A DNA stretch of 64,000 nucleotides from Lineus longissimus (taxonomy: Eukaryota > Nemertea > Pilidiophora > Heteronemertea > Lineidae), in contig NC_088318.1 of assembly GCF_910592395.1 (NCBI RefSeq), positions 15,686,349 to 15,750,348 of the forward strand. The letters run 5' to 3'. Positions within the stretch are counted from its first letter, which is position 1; every line of letters starts with the position of its first letter. The notes beneath the pieces were generated by a model that worked only from the letters and a program-made list of their open reading frames with translations, did not search any database and was not told the origin of the DNA. The translations under genes and the position numbers were made by a program. Below are positions 42,641 through 54,175 of the stretch, one piece after another.

Positions 42641-45600
42641 AAATTGTGATTAATTAGATTTTTTCCACCAGTTATCAATACATGTAATTTGGAATTACAG
42701 ACTTCAATCCTGTGAATGTTCTCGGAGACGATTCTCGACTTGCCATTCTTCAATGTCAATAGATGGCTTCGTGCTTTATACAGTTTCTGTTTAAGTCTGT
42801 TGGTCAATGTCCTTCAATTTCCACACAATGTTCCCCGCACTCTGAAGTCACCAAAGAAACGAATCCATATCCAACCTTTGGACATCGTAATCAAAGGAGT
42901 GTTTTCATTGAATCCCAGCAGGGTTACTTAACATCCTCGATTTTCTTCATCATCATCAAACTTACCTGTCTAAATACCTCAGAAGGACATGAGATTGACC
43001 TGACACCCATACTTACCTGATCTATTGATGTGTCCAGCCTCAGCAACAAATCAATTTCATCCTCCTAGAAAACAATTTATAGTACTTGGATTATTACAAG
43101 TCATGATATTTAAAGGAGTAGAGACAATCCCGGCCGCAACTACAGAACACGAATAGATTGGCATGCTTCTGTTCAGCAACAGATTTCCTTCTCAATCTGT
43201 TCCCAAGTTTTATGAAGCTCAGGATGTTACATGTAATCACATGAACAGATATCACAGGTTTGATGCTTCAAAGGCAGTTTTCTCAGGCGAGGGTGGTAGG
43301 TGTTTGAAGATTCAATTGTACGCTTCAGCCAAGCACCTTGATCTTGAGCGACAGATTTTTCAGGGGGACAAACATTCCAGTAACACCACAACCCAATTCT
43401 TGCTGGATTTGTGGATAATACACTTCAAATTCTGTTTTAACTAAAGAACAGACAAGAAGATAGCACCAGCTTTCATATGTTTGTTTATTAGTCAAACTGA
43501 AGCTATACAGGGAACTTTTCAGGGACGAATCAACAGTATCATGATTCTTGAACTTTTACTCAATTTGTAACCTGAATATTTCTCCAATGCTAATGAAGTT
43601 GGCCTTGCTGCTCCTGCATTCACGTTGGTCACATTTCTTTTAGCAAGTTGACATCAATTCTCAAGGCATCCCAATGGTTTGCATCTTCCAGCTGGGTAAC
43701 GAGACATCCATCAGTGAATAAAACTAAAGACAATACTGGCGGGCTTGGAGGCAGCTGAAGGACTGAGGTGACAGGCATTTGTCATTCACCTGTTGGAGAT
43801 CGTCCCTTGCAATCACATCCATGTGCAAAACATGATCATGATTATGAAAGACTCTCATATTGGATAAAGGTACATAGCTATACTGCCGAACTGGACCATG
43901 ACTTTTTGTCAACTGGGGAGGTGAACTTTGAAGCAAATTTTGGAGGAGACAAATTTTCTCCTCTCAACATACCTGCCAATCAAAAGAATATAGAATGGTA
44001 ATGTAGCTTTGTACGATTCATGCTGGTCAGGCCGCATCACGTAACCACTGATTTTCAATATTTTGTATACGAGGTAGGAGTATAGCAAAAACCGGATCTC
44101 AGGATGGTCAGGCCTTAGCAATGCCAATTTTTGTGTAACTGGCTTCTGAATTCATCTATATTCTGTGCTTTACAGCTATCTGTGGCTATCCCAAAACCAA
44201 GGGATAAGATGCATCAAAAAAGATGATGATTTGCTTGTTACAGTTCGTCCATTTTAAGCAAGGATTAGCTCGCTCACACATTCTGTCAACACAGAATAAC
44301 ACAAATTGTATTGCGACTGTTCTCCACATCATTTGTTGACAAATTCATGACTTTGCCACTTTAACAAAGTAGTCACAGGAGGACTAGGCCAATCAAAATC
44401 CCATCACCGCAAGGACAACAAAAACAAACATCTTTATAAAAAGACATAGACCTTTATTACAAGAAATAGAACCTGGGGCCAGACTTGACTACTACTGAAA
44501 TCGGCAATAAATTGGAGACAAGTAGCCCTTGAATTTGAAAATCCAGCTGAATGACATGAAGCTTGCTTCCCCCAAAATGTTTGTGTCAGCACAAGTAAAA
44601 TGCAATGGTCAAACTAGGATAACCTACAGGAAACCAAAGTGAGCCAAACACTTAATCGTTTAGCCATGTCATGGGACTACAATGAGATCTGCAAGCTATA
44701 GAACAGTGACAGAAGCTGTCAACAAGACAGTAGTGTTTTTATGATGATTATAAACCCAACTTGCCTGTGTACTCTAACCATAACCTTTGCATGGGATATT
44801 GACAGTAAACAAAGTATAATTTTTTGTTTGGTTGAAGACTTCCCTTTGGCAAACCTTACCATGGTCCAATTCCCAAGAAAACCAGCAAACAAGAGCATTT
44901 CATTATTTCAACAAAATATAACAGTTACTGAATTGGGAAAAAAGAAATAATCAACAGATTTTAAAATCATCCAATGTAATTTTATGAAACAATATTATGA
45001 AAACTTGGATACAAAGACGGTACATCACAAAAATTCTTACAACTTCAATGAGTTTTTTAATGACAATGTACATTTTATTAAGAAGCCTGCAGTAGACCAA
45101 TAGCATGGGAAAATTTCCCCGTGTCGGAATTCAACCAAGAATCTCTCAGGCACCAGCAGACAGGATCTACATCCAATCTTACGAATGGTCAACTGACATT
45201 GTGAAGACACTGACAAACACTACATAAAACAACAAGAGATTATCCACTAATGTACTGTAGGTCACCCTTTTCAACAATGAGGAGTAGAAGGGCATAAAGA
45301 CGAGTCTGTATCTAGTCAGATCTTTCCATGTACTCCAATTTATTGACATCCTTGTGCTCCTAATTAACATTAACAAATGAAAGGCCACTGAAGAATTTTG
45401 ATGATACATATCAATATTCAAACTTACACCTCATTTAATTAAGAAAGATTACAATTTCCTCACAATCCTGTCCATCAGTAAATTGTTTATTCCCAAGAAT
45501 AAGGTATTCGTACAATGTATTCAATTCCAACCATCACTTTCTTGACATTTTATCAACTTAAAAAAACTTTCACAGTGAATCAACACCATGACCTACCCCA

Positions 45601-45792
45601 TAAAAATCACCCAACCTTCATCAATGCATCAATAAATTGATATGCCTGATTTTTGCTTGAAACTGCCACAGAGCACATCACATCTATCTTGCTGTGAAAA
45701 AGATGGCACATAAATCTTTCCGAAGTCCCATGTCACAAAATCTTGTGTTGCCAATGTTCTAAATGCTAAACTCAAAAGAACGATTCAGTCTT
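42641..45792. other. Convergent intergenic region, possible small minus-strand gene
   Basis: The stretch separates the convergent SPG7 and NCOA5 genes and must hold the NCOA5 3' UTR. Minus-strand AATAAA signals (TTTATT on plus) lie at 45074-45079 and near 44453 and 43486. Some minus-strand segments look like exons with good splice sites: about 43911-43787, about 43724-43620, and 43062-43016 ending CAG|GTAAGT. Their phases do not all agree, and I recognise no family, so no gene is called. Confidence 0.35.
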
Positions 45793-46172
45793 TCAGAACC
45801 TCGGTCTCATTCCCATCTGCATCATGTTCATCTGCATGACTGCCTGCTGCTGAGCTTGCATTATCTGCTGTTGCTGTTGCTGCTGCTGCTGCTGCTGCAT
45901 GGTTGCCATCCGCATCCCCTGTTGCTGCATTGGCGCTCTCTGCATTTGATTCTGCGCTTGTGGTGGTGGAGGGCCACGATGCCGATTCATGATCTGCTGC
46001 TCATGAGCACGCGCCTGCATTCCTGCGGACTGAATCCCAACAGGCATGCCAGACTGTGAATTTGAAATGCTCTTAATCAACGACGGGCCACTCTGAATTA
46101 AGTTATCCAAAGCTTTTTGGATATTAGGATTGTCCAAGTTGAGTGGAAGAGATCCACCACTTCGCTGCGGCG

Positions 46173-46213
<41 letters not shown>

Positions 46214-49200
46214 CGCTGGTTCTGCGGCTGGTTCCCCCCGTATTGTTGACCAGGAGGGGGACCTGATTGCTGTTGGTTCGGCATCTGGTTACGAAATCCA
46301 GCTAGACTTGGCGTGCGATTATTACTGGCAACCGACTGCGTTTCTGCATGACCTGTCCCCATGTGTGCTTGTGACTGCATGTTGTTTACCCCACGAGAAG
46401 AGGCGGGAACCGGGCTAGGAGAAGCTGACGACGTATTGAGAATACTTAGGATCTTTGCCTGCAATTCTGCTTGTTGTTTAATGATGGCCACTTCATCCTT
46501 CTGGCCACTGACTGGCTGCAACTGCTGAGATAATGGGGCACCAGGTCGGACTGGAGCCCGGTTGGTGACTGGTGGTGGTGCATTGTTTCGCTGGTTGTCC
46601 AAAGGCCCTGAAATTTAGAAATGATCAATTAGAATGATTTAAAAGAAGTTCATGAGACAAGTTATGCCGGTAACAACACTCTTCACTTACACACAACAAC
46701 TACAAGGACTAATTCCATATTCTGGATTGTATCAGAAGCGCTTCTTGTTGTTTTTTTCAAACAGCATCGTCAAAAATAGTGACCAAAAGTTTCAGGGATA
46801 AAATTCTAACCAGGAACAACAACTATTGCTGAAGGTTTCATGATCTGGATGAATAGCCATGAATTCAGGCATGAATTACCTGCATACTGAAAAACTACAA
46901 GAAACCTGAAGGCCTTAACAATGCAGAACACTTTTGGTGTGGGGAAAACCAGTGTGCAATCGCTTGGAAATCACCATCTGAGAGGAGACCTAATGAACTA
47001 TGTGCACTTTACGTAATGGACTTCAGCCTAGCTAAGTCAGATAAGTCCATAGTCAAGTCAAAGATCAGGCAAAATAACTGACTTACCACCATTTGGTGTT
47101 TTACCCTCAGCTTCCATCATCCTGTTGCGCCTCTGATCAACAAAAGCTTTTACTTTATCGAGCTCCTCGAGCGTCAGGTGACGCCCATCCGCTAATAGAT
47201 TTAGAAGATATGTCAGTTGACCGTCCGGTGGGACAATGCCACTTTTAACCTGTGGCCCCACCTCCTTTTCGCAGACTTTCTTGACAAACTGTTCAAAGTT
47301 ACGCGTAACGAGAGTCATAGCGTCATCAAGGGGCATGTTCCTGTGCTCTAGAAAAGGGAAAAGAGACAGAAGACGATGTTAAAATAACGGACAATTTTTT
47401 TACAAATATAATAAATCATTGTTTGTTTCACTGATACCTGTGGCATTCTTGAACAATTGTGTCAAAAAAACCAGGCTTACCTCCTGAGGATATTGTTCTT
47501 TTCTTCAAAAAATAGTTACACTTGACAAAAAATCATTGCAATTTGTAAAATAAAATAGCCCTGCGACCATTCCAGAAGTCACAAAATGTTGTGCATCTAA
47601 CTAGATCCAGGGCGAATATTGCCATCACACCTGACCAAACATACCTGTCAACCTGACCTACATTATGGAAACTGATTAACTGAGACTTTTCTCTCGAGTT
47701 TGCAAAACATTTGGACATAAGATTTATTTTACTCCACTCAATTGAAAAGAAGCCGATTTATATTCCACATGCATGTCTCAGAACATCAGTTCAGTTGTAG
47801 ATGAAGTACATTTTCAATTAGTCTTTAGCGACGGAAATTATTGTGAACACGCACGGAAACACATTCATGCACAAAAGCGACGCCATTATAATCACACGCT
47901 TTGTGAATCGCTGCGAAATGAAGGACAATGTTTTGATTTCAGATTTTCCTGCATGTTAAGATTTATCTCGTAAGTTTCTGCTACAGATGATGTATGCTTT
48001 TGAACATGCGAGAGACGGAAATAATTGCGGAAGTGCGGGGATTTGATTCGCTATGCGCTTGAATTCAATTTCGCAAGCCCTACGATGCGAAAAATTACTG
48101 ACATCATCTCTGACACTCATGAGGGCGAAGTAGTCCAAAAGTACTCGCGAATCCTCGTAAAAAGTTCTGCATAACCATGTTTTGATCATCCATTTACTCG
48201 ATGACACCTACAGATTTTGCATAATATTGGATACTTCCAACTGCAAATATGCTGCACTTCGCAAAATCTTAGAACGCCAAAGCATGTGCAACCACATTCG
48301 CTCAGATCAACAGCACTTTGTCAAATCATTTAATACGGAAAGTCCTCACAACATAACATGATGATTTGCTATAATGTGAATGAAATGGTAAATATTGTTA
48401 AAAACACTATCTTTTGTAGTGAATATTCAATTAACCAAGTTATGGGGAAACATGACTTTATTGACTGTTATTAGTGTTAGAATAAGATCTATTGAAGACA
48501 AAGAAATCAAATTGGGCAAAAATACAAACTAACATCTTTAACTATTAACAGCCAACAAAGGACATCACACAGACGCATTGGATCTTGCAAAACTTGCTTG
48601 GTTTTTCTGCAGTCATTTCACTTTGTTAGTTGTTTTCCTGGTACAAAGACTTATCTCCTTATGAGCCCTGAAAAGGTACACGCGGACTGCCCCGGATCGA
48701 TTCAATGGGCCGCTACTGGAGTACATTATATAGTATTGAATGAAGACACCTCTTGATGCTTTAGCAGTCACTATATGAGGAGTGGTTGTAATCAAACATA
48801 AGTGTGTCTCCGCACAACCTCAGTTTGGCCAGGAATTATGGGCTTTTCCATGCAGCAAAATAAACTCCACATTTGGCCAAGGATCTGGGCAACTTCATTG
48901 GTTCATCTGTGGCAAGGACAAGGACAATACCACAGGTCGACCAATGGTTTCTATTTCAAATAATTATAGTCGTCTTGGTTATGTACAAAAACTTGGACTG
49001 TTAGAGGATTCAAGATGGCATAGCTGAATTTTTTATTGTACTCTTTTTTCTTTTTCATATTTCTCAGACCCAAACCAAGACATAACAGGCAACAGCTGGG
49101 TCAACAGACAGGAAACACAGCAGTCGAAATAGTGAGCAACTGGACTTAGGCAGGCAGTCCAGCTATGTCCTCAAGATTCCTCAAAATGTAAGACTCAACT

Positions 49201-52004
49201 CACCTTGTGGCGTGCCATGCAAGATATTTATCGTGATTGACTGATGAACCTCATTCTGATGGTTGATCACAGCTGCATACGGAATATTTCGTCTCGTAGC
49301 ACCATCTATTAGAACTTGCGGTGATTCGTTCTCGAGTAACACCTGAATGTCAACAGCCATCATGTTCTGTTTCATGCGTCTCTCGACCATTTCTGCATAA
49401 CCCCTGAAATCAGATAATATAGACCATCAAAAAAACATTTTGAATCACATGAAGGACTTCATTGTCAATGATGACATCAGTGTTTTAATGGTCCAATACA
49501 TTGTCATCTTTCTAATACCTGACATGGGACAGGAAGCAATAACTTTTTCAAATGATTATTACGGTTGCAACACCTTATCCACATTTGCCACAAATCTCTT
49601 AAACCCACTGATCCAATGACCCAAATGTAGGTTTTAGATAAAGGCTAGGTGGGGGGTTTTGATTTGAATCTGTGCCTGACATGCCATGTCATTTTATTAC
49701 AAATATTCATCAGGTATTGAGCTGTTCATTCCATTTGAGTACTTACATTTGTTGTCTATTATGAAGAACAATGACACAATCATATGGCGGTCTTTCGGGT
49801 CCAGTTGGGCCTGGTGGGGGCCCTGCTGGGCGGTCAAAGGGTGGTGGTGGTAGTGCATCCCTAAAGTAGGGGTCAGCAGGGGGAGCAAATGGATCTCTTC
49901 TGTAAAAATAACTATACATAACATACGATCTTCGTCCCATATAGACACTCAAGACGAACGCCAATAAGAACATTAGAACTTGGCTTACCTGTTCGACTCT
50001 GCCATAGAAACATATCAAAAATTGAATGCATGTGCATTCCAGTACCTCATATTGAAAAGTAGAATACTAAGCATTAACATCAATTCATCTTCATTGCATA
50101 CTTCACTGCAAGTTATTTGTTTTGAAGAAAACATTTTTTAGCCACCAGACGTCTTTCAGCCAACACATCCGTGAGGAAAAACTGTTCCTGTTACACAGTA
50201 TGTACTGGTTTACAGACCCACAACCAGTATAAAGAGCAAATCTGGAACTGGTATCAATCCAGTGGCAAAACAACTGAGGTCTTCTCTAGGGAGGGAAACT
50301 AACCTGTACGGATCTCTCGGAGGTAGTGGAGCCCTTAGGTACGGATCTTCAGGATGCAATGGCGGTGGCGGTCTCCTATAGGGGTCGTCTCTCGGATCAG
50401 GTAGAGCTCTATCATATGGATCATCTCGTCTGTCAGGGAATACTTAGGTTAAATGAACTCATCAAATCTTATGCAGATGTTCAAAAGATATTGACTTATT
50501 GGCTGAAAATCGAACTTATGAACTTCGTATTATGAATATGATTGTGATATGATAACCTGTAGACCACCCAATCCTTTGTCACAGCTTCACCACCCTAAAT
50601 AATACCTGTAGAGGTCTCTTCTTCTGTCTTCCAGGGGAGACCTGTCACGACTACGCTCCCTGAAAGCATCATAACCAGCATCATGGGGTGGGGGTGTTCG
50701 CGCTCGTCGTCCACCACCCGGACGTCTGCCTTCTGCAGCCATCTTTACATCTGAAAAGTAAGGATATGTTTAACGTAATTTCATGTTTTAACCCTTTAGG
50801 TGCGATGACATCCGTTGTCAGCTGCATCAATATCATTTAGTTGTGGATGGCCTCTGTGATGCATACGGCATATCCAAAGATGTAGACATTGCGAATAAGA
50901 GATATCAACATTATGAAAGACATCCAAGTCTGAGTCATAAACCAATAGCTCTAACTCATTAACATGTTCAAAATCATAACTGTCAAACAGTAAACCGATA
51001 AGTACCAAGTCTAAAGCCTTTATACAGAGATCCTTTTTCTGCCTCTACGGACTTCCTAGCACATTCTTCATTTTCAAACTGGACAAAACCATATCCTCTA
51101 AACAGGGAACATCCTGAAAAGACAGAGGAGAGGGATGAAGCAAAGCTTAATTAAAACAGTACTTCACGTACAACGGAACCTCCCTTAGCAGAAACTCTGA
51201 TCAAGAATATGTCCTAGAAATCATGTAGGAGCCTACTGCGGACCAAGTCAAATGTAGGTCAATGCTCAGACAACAGGATCTTCGATAGAAACCCTCAGAT
51301 GATGCAGCGACCCTGAGTAAAATTGTAGTGCAAGTAAACTCTCAATACATGCAACTTATCATCATGTCTATGGAGATCTACGGAATTATTAAGAGAAGTC
51401 AAATAAGCTTTTTATTAAATCATCAGAAGAAACTTACCGGTACCAGAAAATTAGTTTTGTAAAGAACTAGCAATACAAATATCTAACTTTTCATTCAATC
51501 AATGAAACAAAGAACACCAACATTCGAACTCTTACTTTTATAAACAATTTGGTAAACTCGTTTTGCTCAAGAAATTTTTGAATCCTGTCTGCTTACAATA
51601 CAAATGTAGACTACTGAATGAAAGGTCAGACCGGCTTGCCAAAAAAGCAACAAACACATAAAGCAACCAAACTTTTCATATCAAGGAGATAAATCACTAC
51701 CTATAACTTTTCCATATTTTTTAAACCACTCTTCAAGATCTGATTTGACCATCCTATCGGTTGGCAAATTTCCAATGAAAACGCGACACGCTAACAATGC
51801 AGGGTCGTTGCTTTTCAGCTCATCCTGATTTGTGCGGTGATCATGAACAACGATGTTCCCAAGTAAGCGCCTTTGTGCTTTTCCTGCCAGTGATCTTCGT
51901 CTTTGCGAACCAGATCTTGAGCTATCAGACGAAGACGACCTGGACCGCGAGCGCTTTCTGTATCTTCGCCTTGGTGGTGAAAGTGAGGTACTTCTTCGAG
52001 ACAT
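45793..52004 (-). CDS. NCOA5: Nuclear receptor coactivator 5 with N-terminal RRM
   Basis: Nuclear coactivator/co-repressor; the vertebrate protein binds oestrogen receptors and Rev-Erb through an LxxLL box. Eight coding exons join to 703 residues: 52004-51701, 51113-51006, 50750-50606, 50429-50304, 49899-49747, 49403-49204, 47347-47087, 46607-45793. Order: RS-rich N-terminus; an RRM with RNP2 VFIGNL (75-80) and RNP1 RGYGFVQF (107-114); RD/RDPYR-type repeats; an anticodon-binding-like domain (about 262-350) containing NILHGTPQEHRNMP; LxxLL motifs in LTYLLNLL; ELQAKILSIL; and a glutamine-rich C-terminus with LDNPNIQKALDNLIQSGPSL. Human NCOA5 shares everything from the RD region on, but I do not recall an RRM in it. 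The start is the first ATG after the acceptor at 52019-52020; an upstream UTR exon is required. Confidence 0.92.
46177..46212 (+). repeat. NCOA5: CTG/CAG microsatellite coding polyglutamine
   Basis: Twelve uninterrupted CTG triplets on the plus strand encode glutamine (CAG) in the NCOA5 C-terminal exon. Neighbouring CAG and CAA codons lengthen the tract. A second, shorter CTG-rich run at about 45868-45898 encodes another glutamine stretch near the C-terminus. Pure CAG runs are length-unstable, so alleles probably vary. Confidence 0.9.
51164..51300. mobile_element. Degenerate pogo-like MITE copy
   Basis: The left edge (ACAACGGAACCTCCCTTAGC) resembles the left end of the element at 56450-56627 (CAGTAGAACCTCCTTTAGCG). 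Similarity fades inward, and the right end near 51288 is only weakly visible. It sits in the NCOA5 intron between the exons at 51006-51113 and 51701-52004. Confidence 0.35.
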
Positions 52005-52018
52005 AATATAGCCAAATC

Positions 52019-53708
52019 CTGAAAGAAGAAAAAAACACTTGTTCAACAAACAACTTACAGCTGCTGGCATGGCAACTGCATGTTTTTTAAAATGAAGATC
52101 TATATGTGTACACCCCCTTGCCCCCAAAATTATAACAGTAGCACTATTTGAGCTGGCAACTCTCAGAGCCAAAGCTAGCTCATCTACCAATGCTGGTCTT
52201 ATGAATAGAAATTCAAAAGACGGACACTGTAATCATGTTTTCTTATAAAAGATCCATTTTGATGTCTGGTGACATGTAAGGAAGAACCGACATTCAGGAA
52301 CATTCAAGTGAAAAAGACCGCTGTCTCCCTTACATGTATATTACTCCATCTTCATGTACTTCACAAATCATAAAAATTATTAGGTTTTTAACACATCTAA
52401 AGCCTACCTGATTGAATTCATTGGAAAAATGCCTTATAAATAACACATCAGGACAAAAATATGAAATTATGTAAAATTGCAAAACTTCAGGAAAACTTTT
52501 ACGAAAAACTCAACCCAGGGTAGTGAAATTGACCCTGGGTTTGAGTCATCATCCTCATCATTTCATTTTTGGAAAATATCGATAAATATCCCGAAAATTC
52601 AGTCATCATGAAACTCTATGCTAATCTTACATCTCCACTTCATTCAGGGCTCGAAAATAAACAAAAATCTCATCAGTTTGTTCCATAAAGTGATGACCGG
52701 TCCACAATTGTTAGAATAGATTACATGTTCTACTCTGCGTGAAACTGTGTACTGTGTAGCACTTTGTGGGTTTGACCAAAGAATTAACCACACTGTATAT
52801 TGTAACCTGTCACTGCAAAACCAGGCCCATGTCACACAGAAGAGGAGTATAAATATATCACAAGGACATAATGGAAGAAGTTGATGTACTTAGATTTCAC
52901 AAGATGCAGACAACAGTGAAATAAACAACCAGTCAGTCTCAACCTGCAAAGCACAGAGCAACATGCGCCTGGTTTTGCTGTGTCAGGTCACAATTATGTT
53001 TCCTCTGTGTCAAAGTAGACTGGGTTCTGACCTACTGAACAGCTTCTGTTCACTGCTAGTTGTGAATAGAAACGATTCATTCAATATCTGCACAGTTGTT
53101 ACAACTCGGGAAATGTGTCACTATTGATTGGCGACGTCATCAGCATTTGCTGCCTCCTGCGGGTTCTGGTGCATCTGGCCCTGATTACCCCTGCACCGCC
53201 CACACATTGGCATGAGACATCAACCTTTTCGAAGAAGTTTGTTTGGGCGTAGACCGGTCATGCGTTTCACCTGGAACAAAGGGTCACACTCAGTGACTAC
53301 AGTACACTGCAATCAAGGTGTTTTAGAATATGCAGTTACATGCACCGCCTAGCGCTGCCAACACGCAATCCAGCAATTTGGCATGGCAGACTCACTCACT
53401 GTAGTGTATGCATTGCATACTCATGTACTGTGGTGTGTGCACACACATCACATGTACAATACGTGCGTACACACTTGCATTGTGTGCAAATGTGAAATCG
53501 CGTGAGGGGGGTTTGTGGTGAAAAATAAAGAAGAAATAGGAATATATCGATTAGAAGAGGTGGTCGCATAAGAAGAAGAACAATCAAAGAACCCTTTGAT
53601 CACATACAGATGATTAAATATATTCAACGATTACTAGTAATTCGTGTTTTAATGCAACGAACCTCTCCAACTTCGGGAAAGCACAATCGGCTCTCGAGCT
53701 TTCTCGCC
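52019..53708. other. Intergenic region between divergent NCOA5 and ZC3H3
   Basis: No coding exon is supported. The NCOA5 acceptor at 52019-52020 demands an upstream non-coding exon. One candidate minus-strand donor is CCAG|GTGAAAC at 53269-53270, near GC-box-like ACCGCCCAC at about 53197. A purine/pyrimidine-alternating TG/CA-rich stretch lies at about 53424-53480. These are weak hints for the NCOA5 promoter. Confidence 0.35.
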
Positions 53709-54108
53709 GGCAGGGTCTATAATACAGACCAAAGACTTTACAGACCTCGTTTTTTGGCTTTCACTTTTTTATTAGTGGAGATTTTTATGAAATCTAAAGT
53801 GATATTAGACCAAAAACGGTTTCCGCATGTGCTCAGAAAGAAATTTTTGAAAAAATTTAAATTTTAGTACCTTGATTTTGAAGAAATAAAAGTCTGTAAT
53901 TCTCAGAGTTCTAAATAAGAAAAAACAGACCAACTTCAAAGGCAAATTGGTGATTTTATTAAATTTTTCAAAAATTTCTTTCTGAGCATATGCGGAAACC
54001 GTTTCTGGCATAATATCACTTGAGATTTCGTAAAAATCTCCACTAATAAAAAGTGAGAGCCAAAAAACGAGGTCTGTAAAGTCTTTGGTCTGTAGAATAG
54101 ACCCTGCC
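53709..54108. mobile_element. 400-bp foldback MITE with 9-bp TSD
   Basis: Almost the whole element is an inverted repeat: about 160 bases at 53709-53868 pair with 53950-54108, leaving a loop of about 80 bases. The ends read GGCAGGGTCTAT and ATAGACCCTGCC. Perfect 9-bp direct repeats TTTCTCGCC flank it at 53700-53708 and 54109-54117. No transposase is encoded. Its distal edge is only 67 bp from the ZC3H3 start codon, so it must form the upstream promoter or part of the 5' UTR. The 9-bp duplication again suggests a Mutator-like superfamily, which is inference. Confidence 0.9.
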
Positions 54109-54175
54109 TTTCTCGCCTTCTCTCGTACATGTCGTACATGCCGTGCATGTCGTTGCGTCAGTGGTGTTTTAAAAC

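Noticed and set aside
42430-42807. Minus-strand 125-codon frame
   Set aside because: It overlaps degenerate repeats and the likely SPG7 3' UTR; no family resemblance.
46143-46418. Plus-strand frame with a polyalanine run
   Set aside because: It is the antisense reading of the NCOA5 polyglutamine tract.
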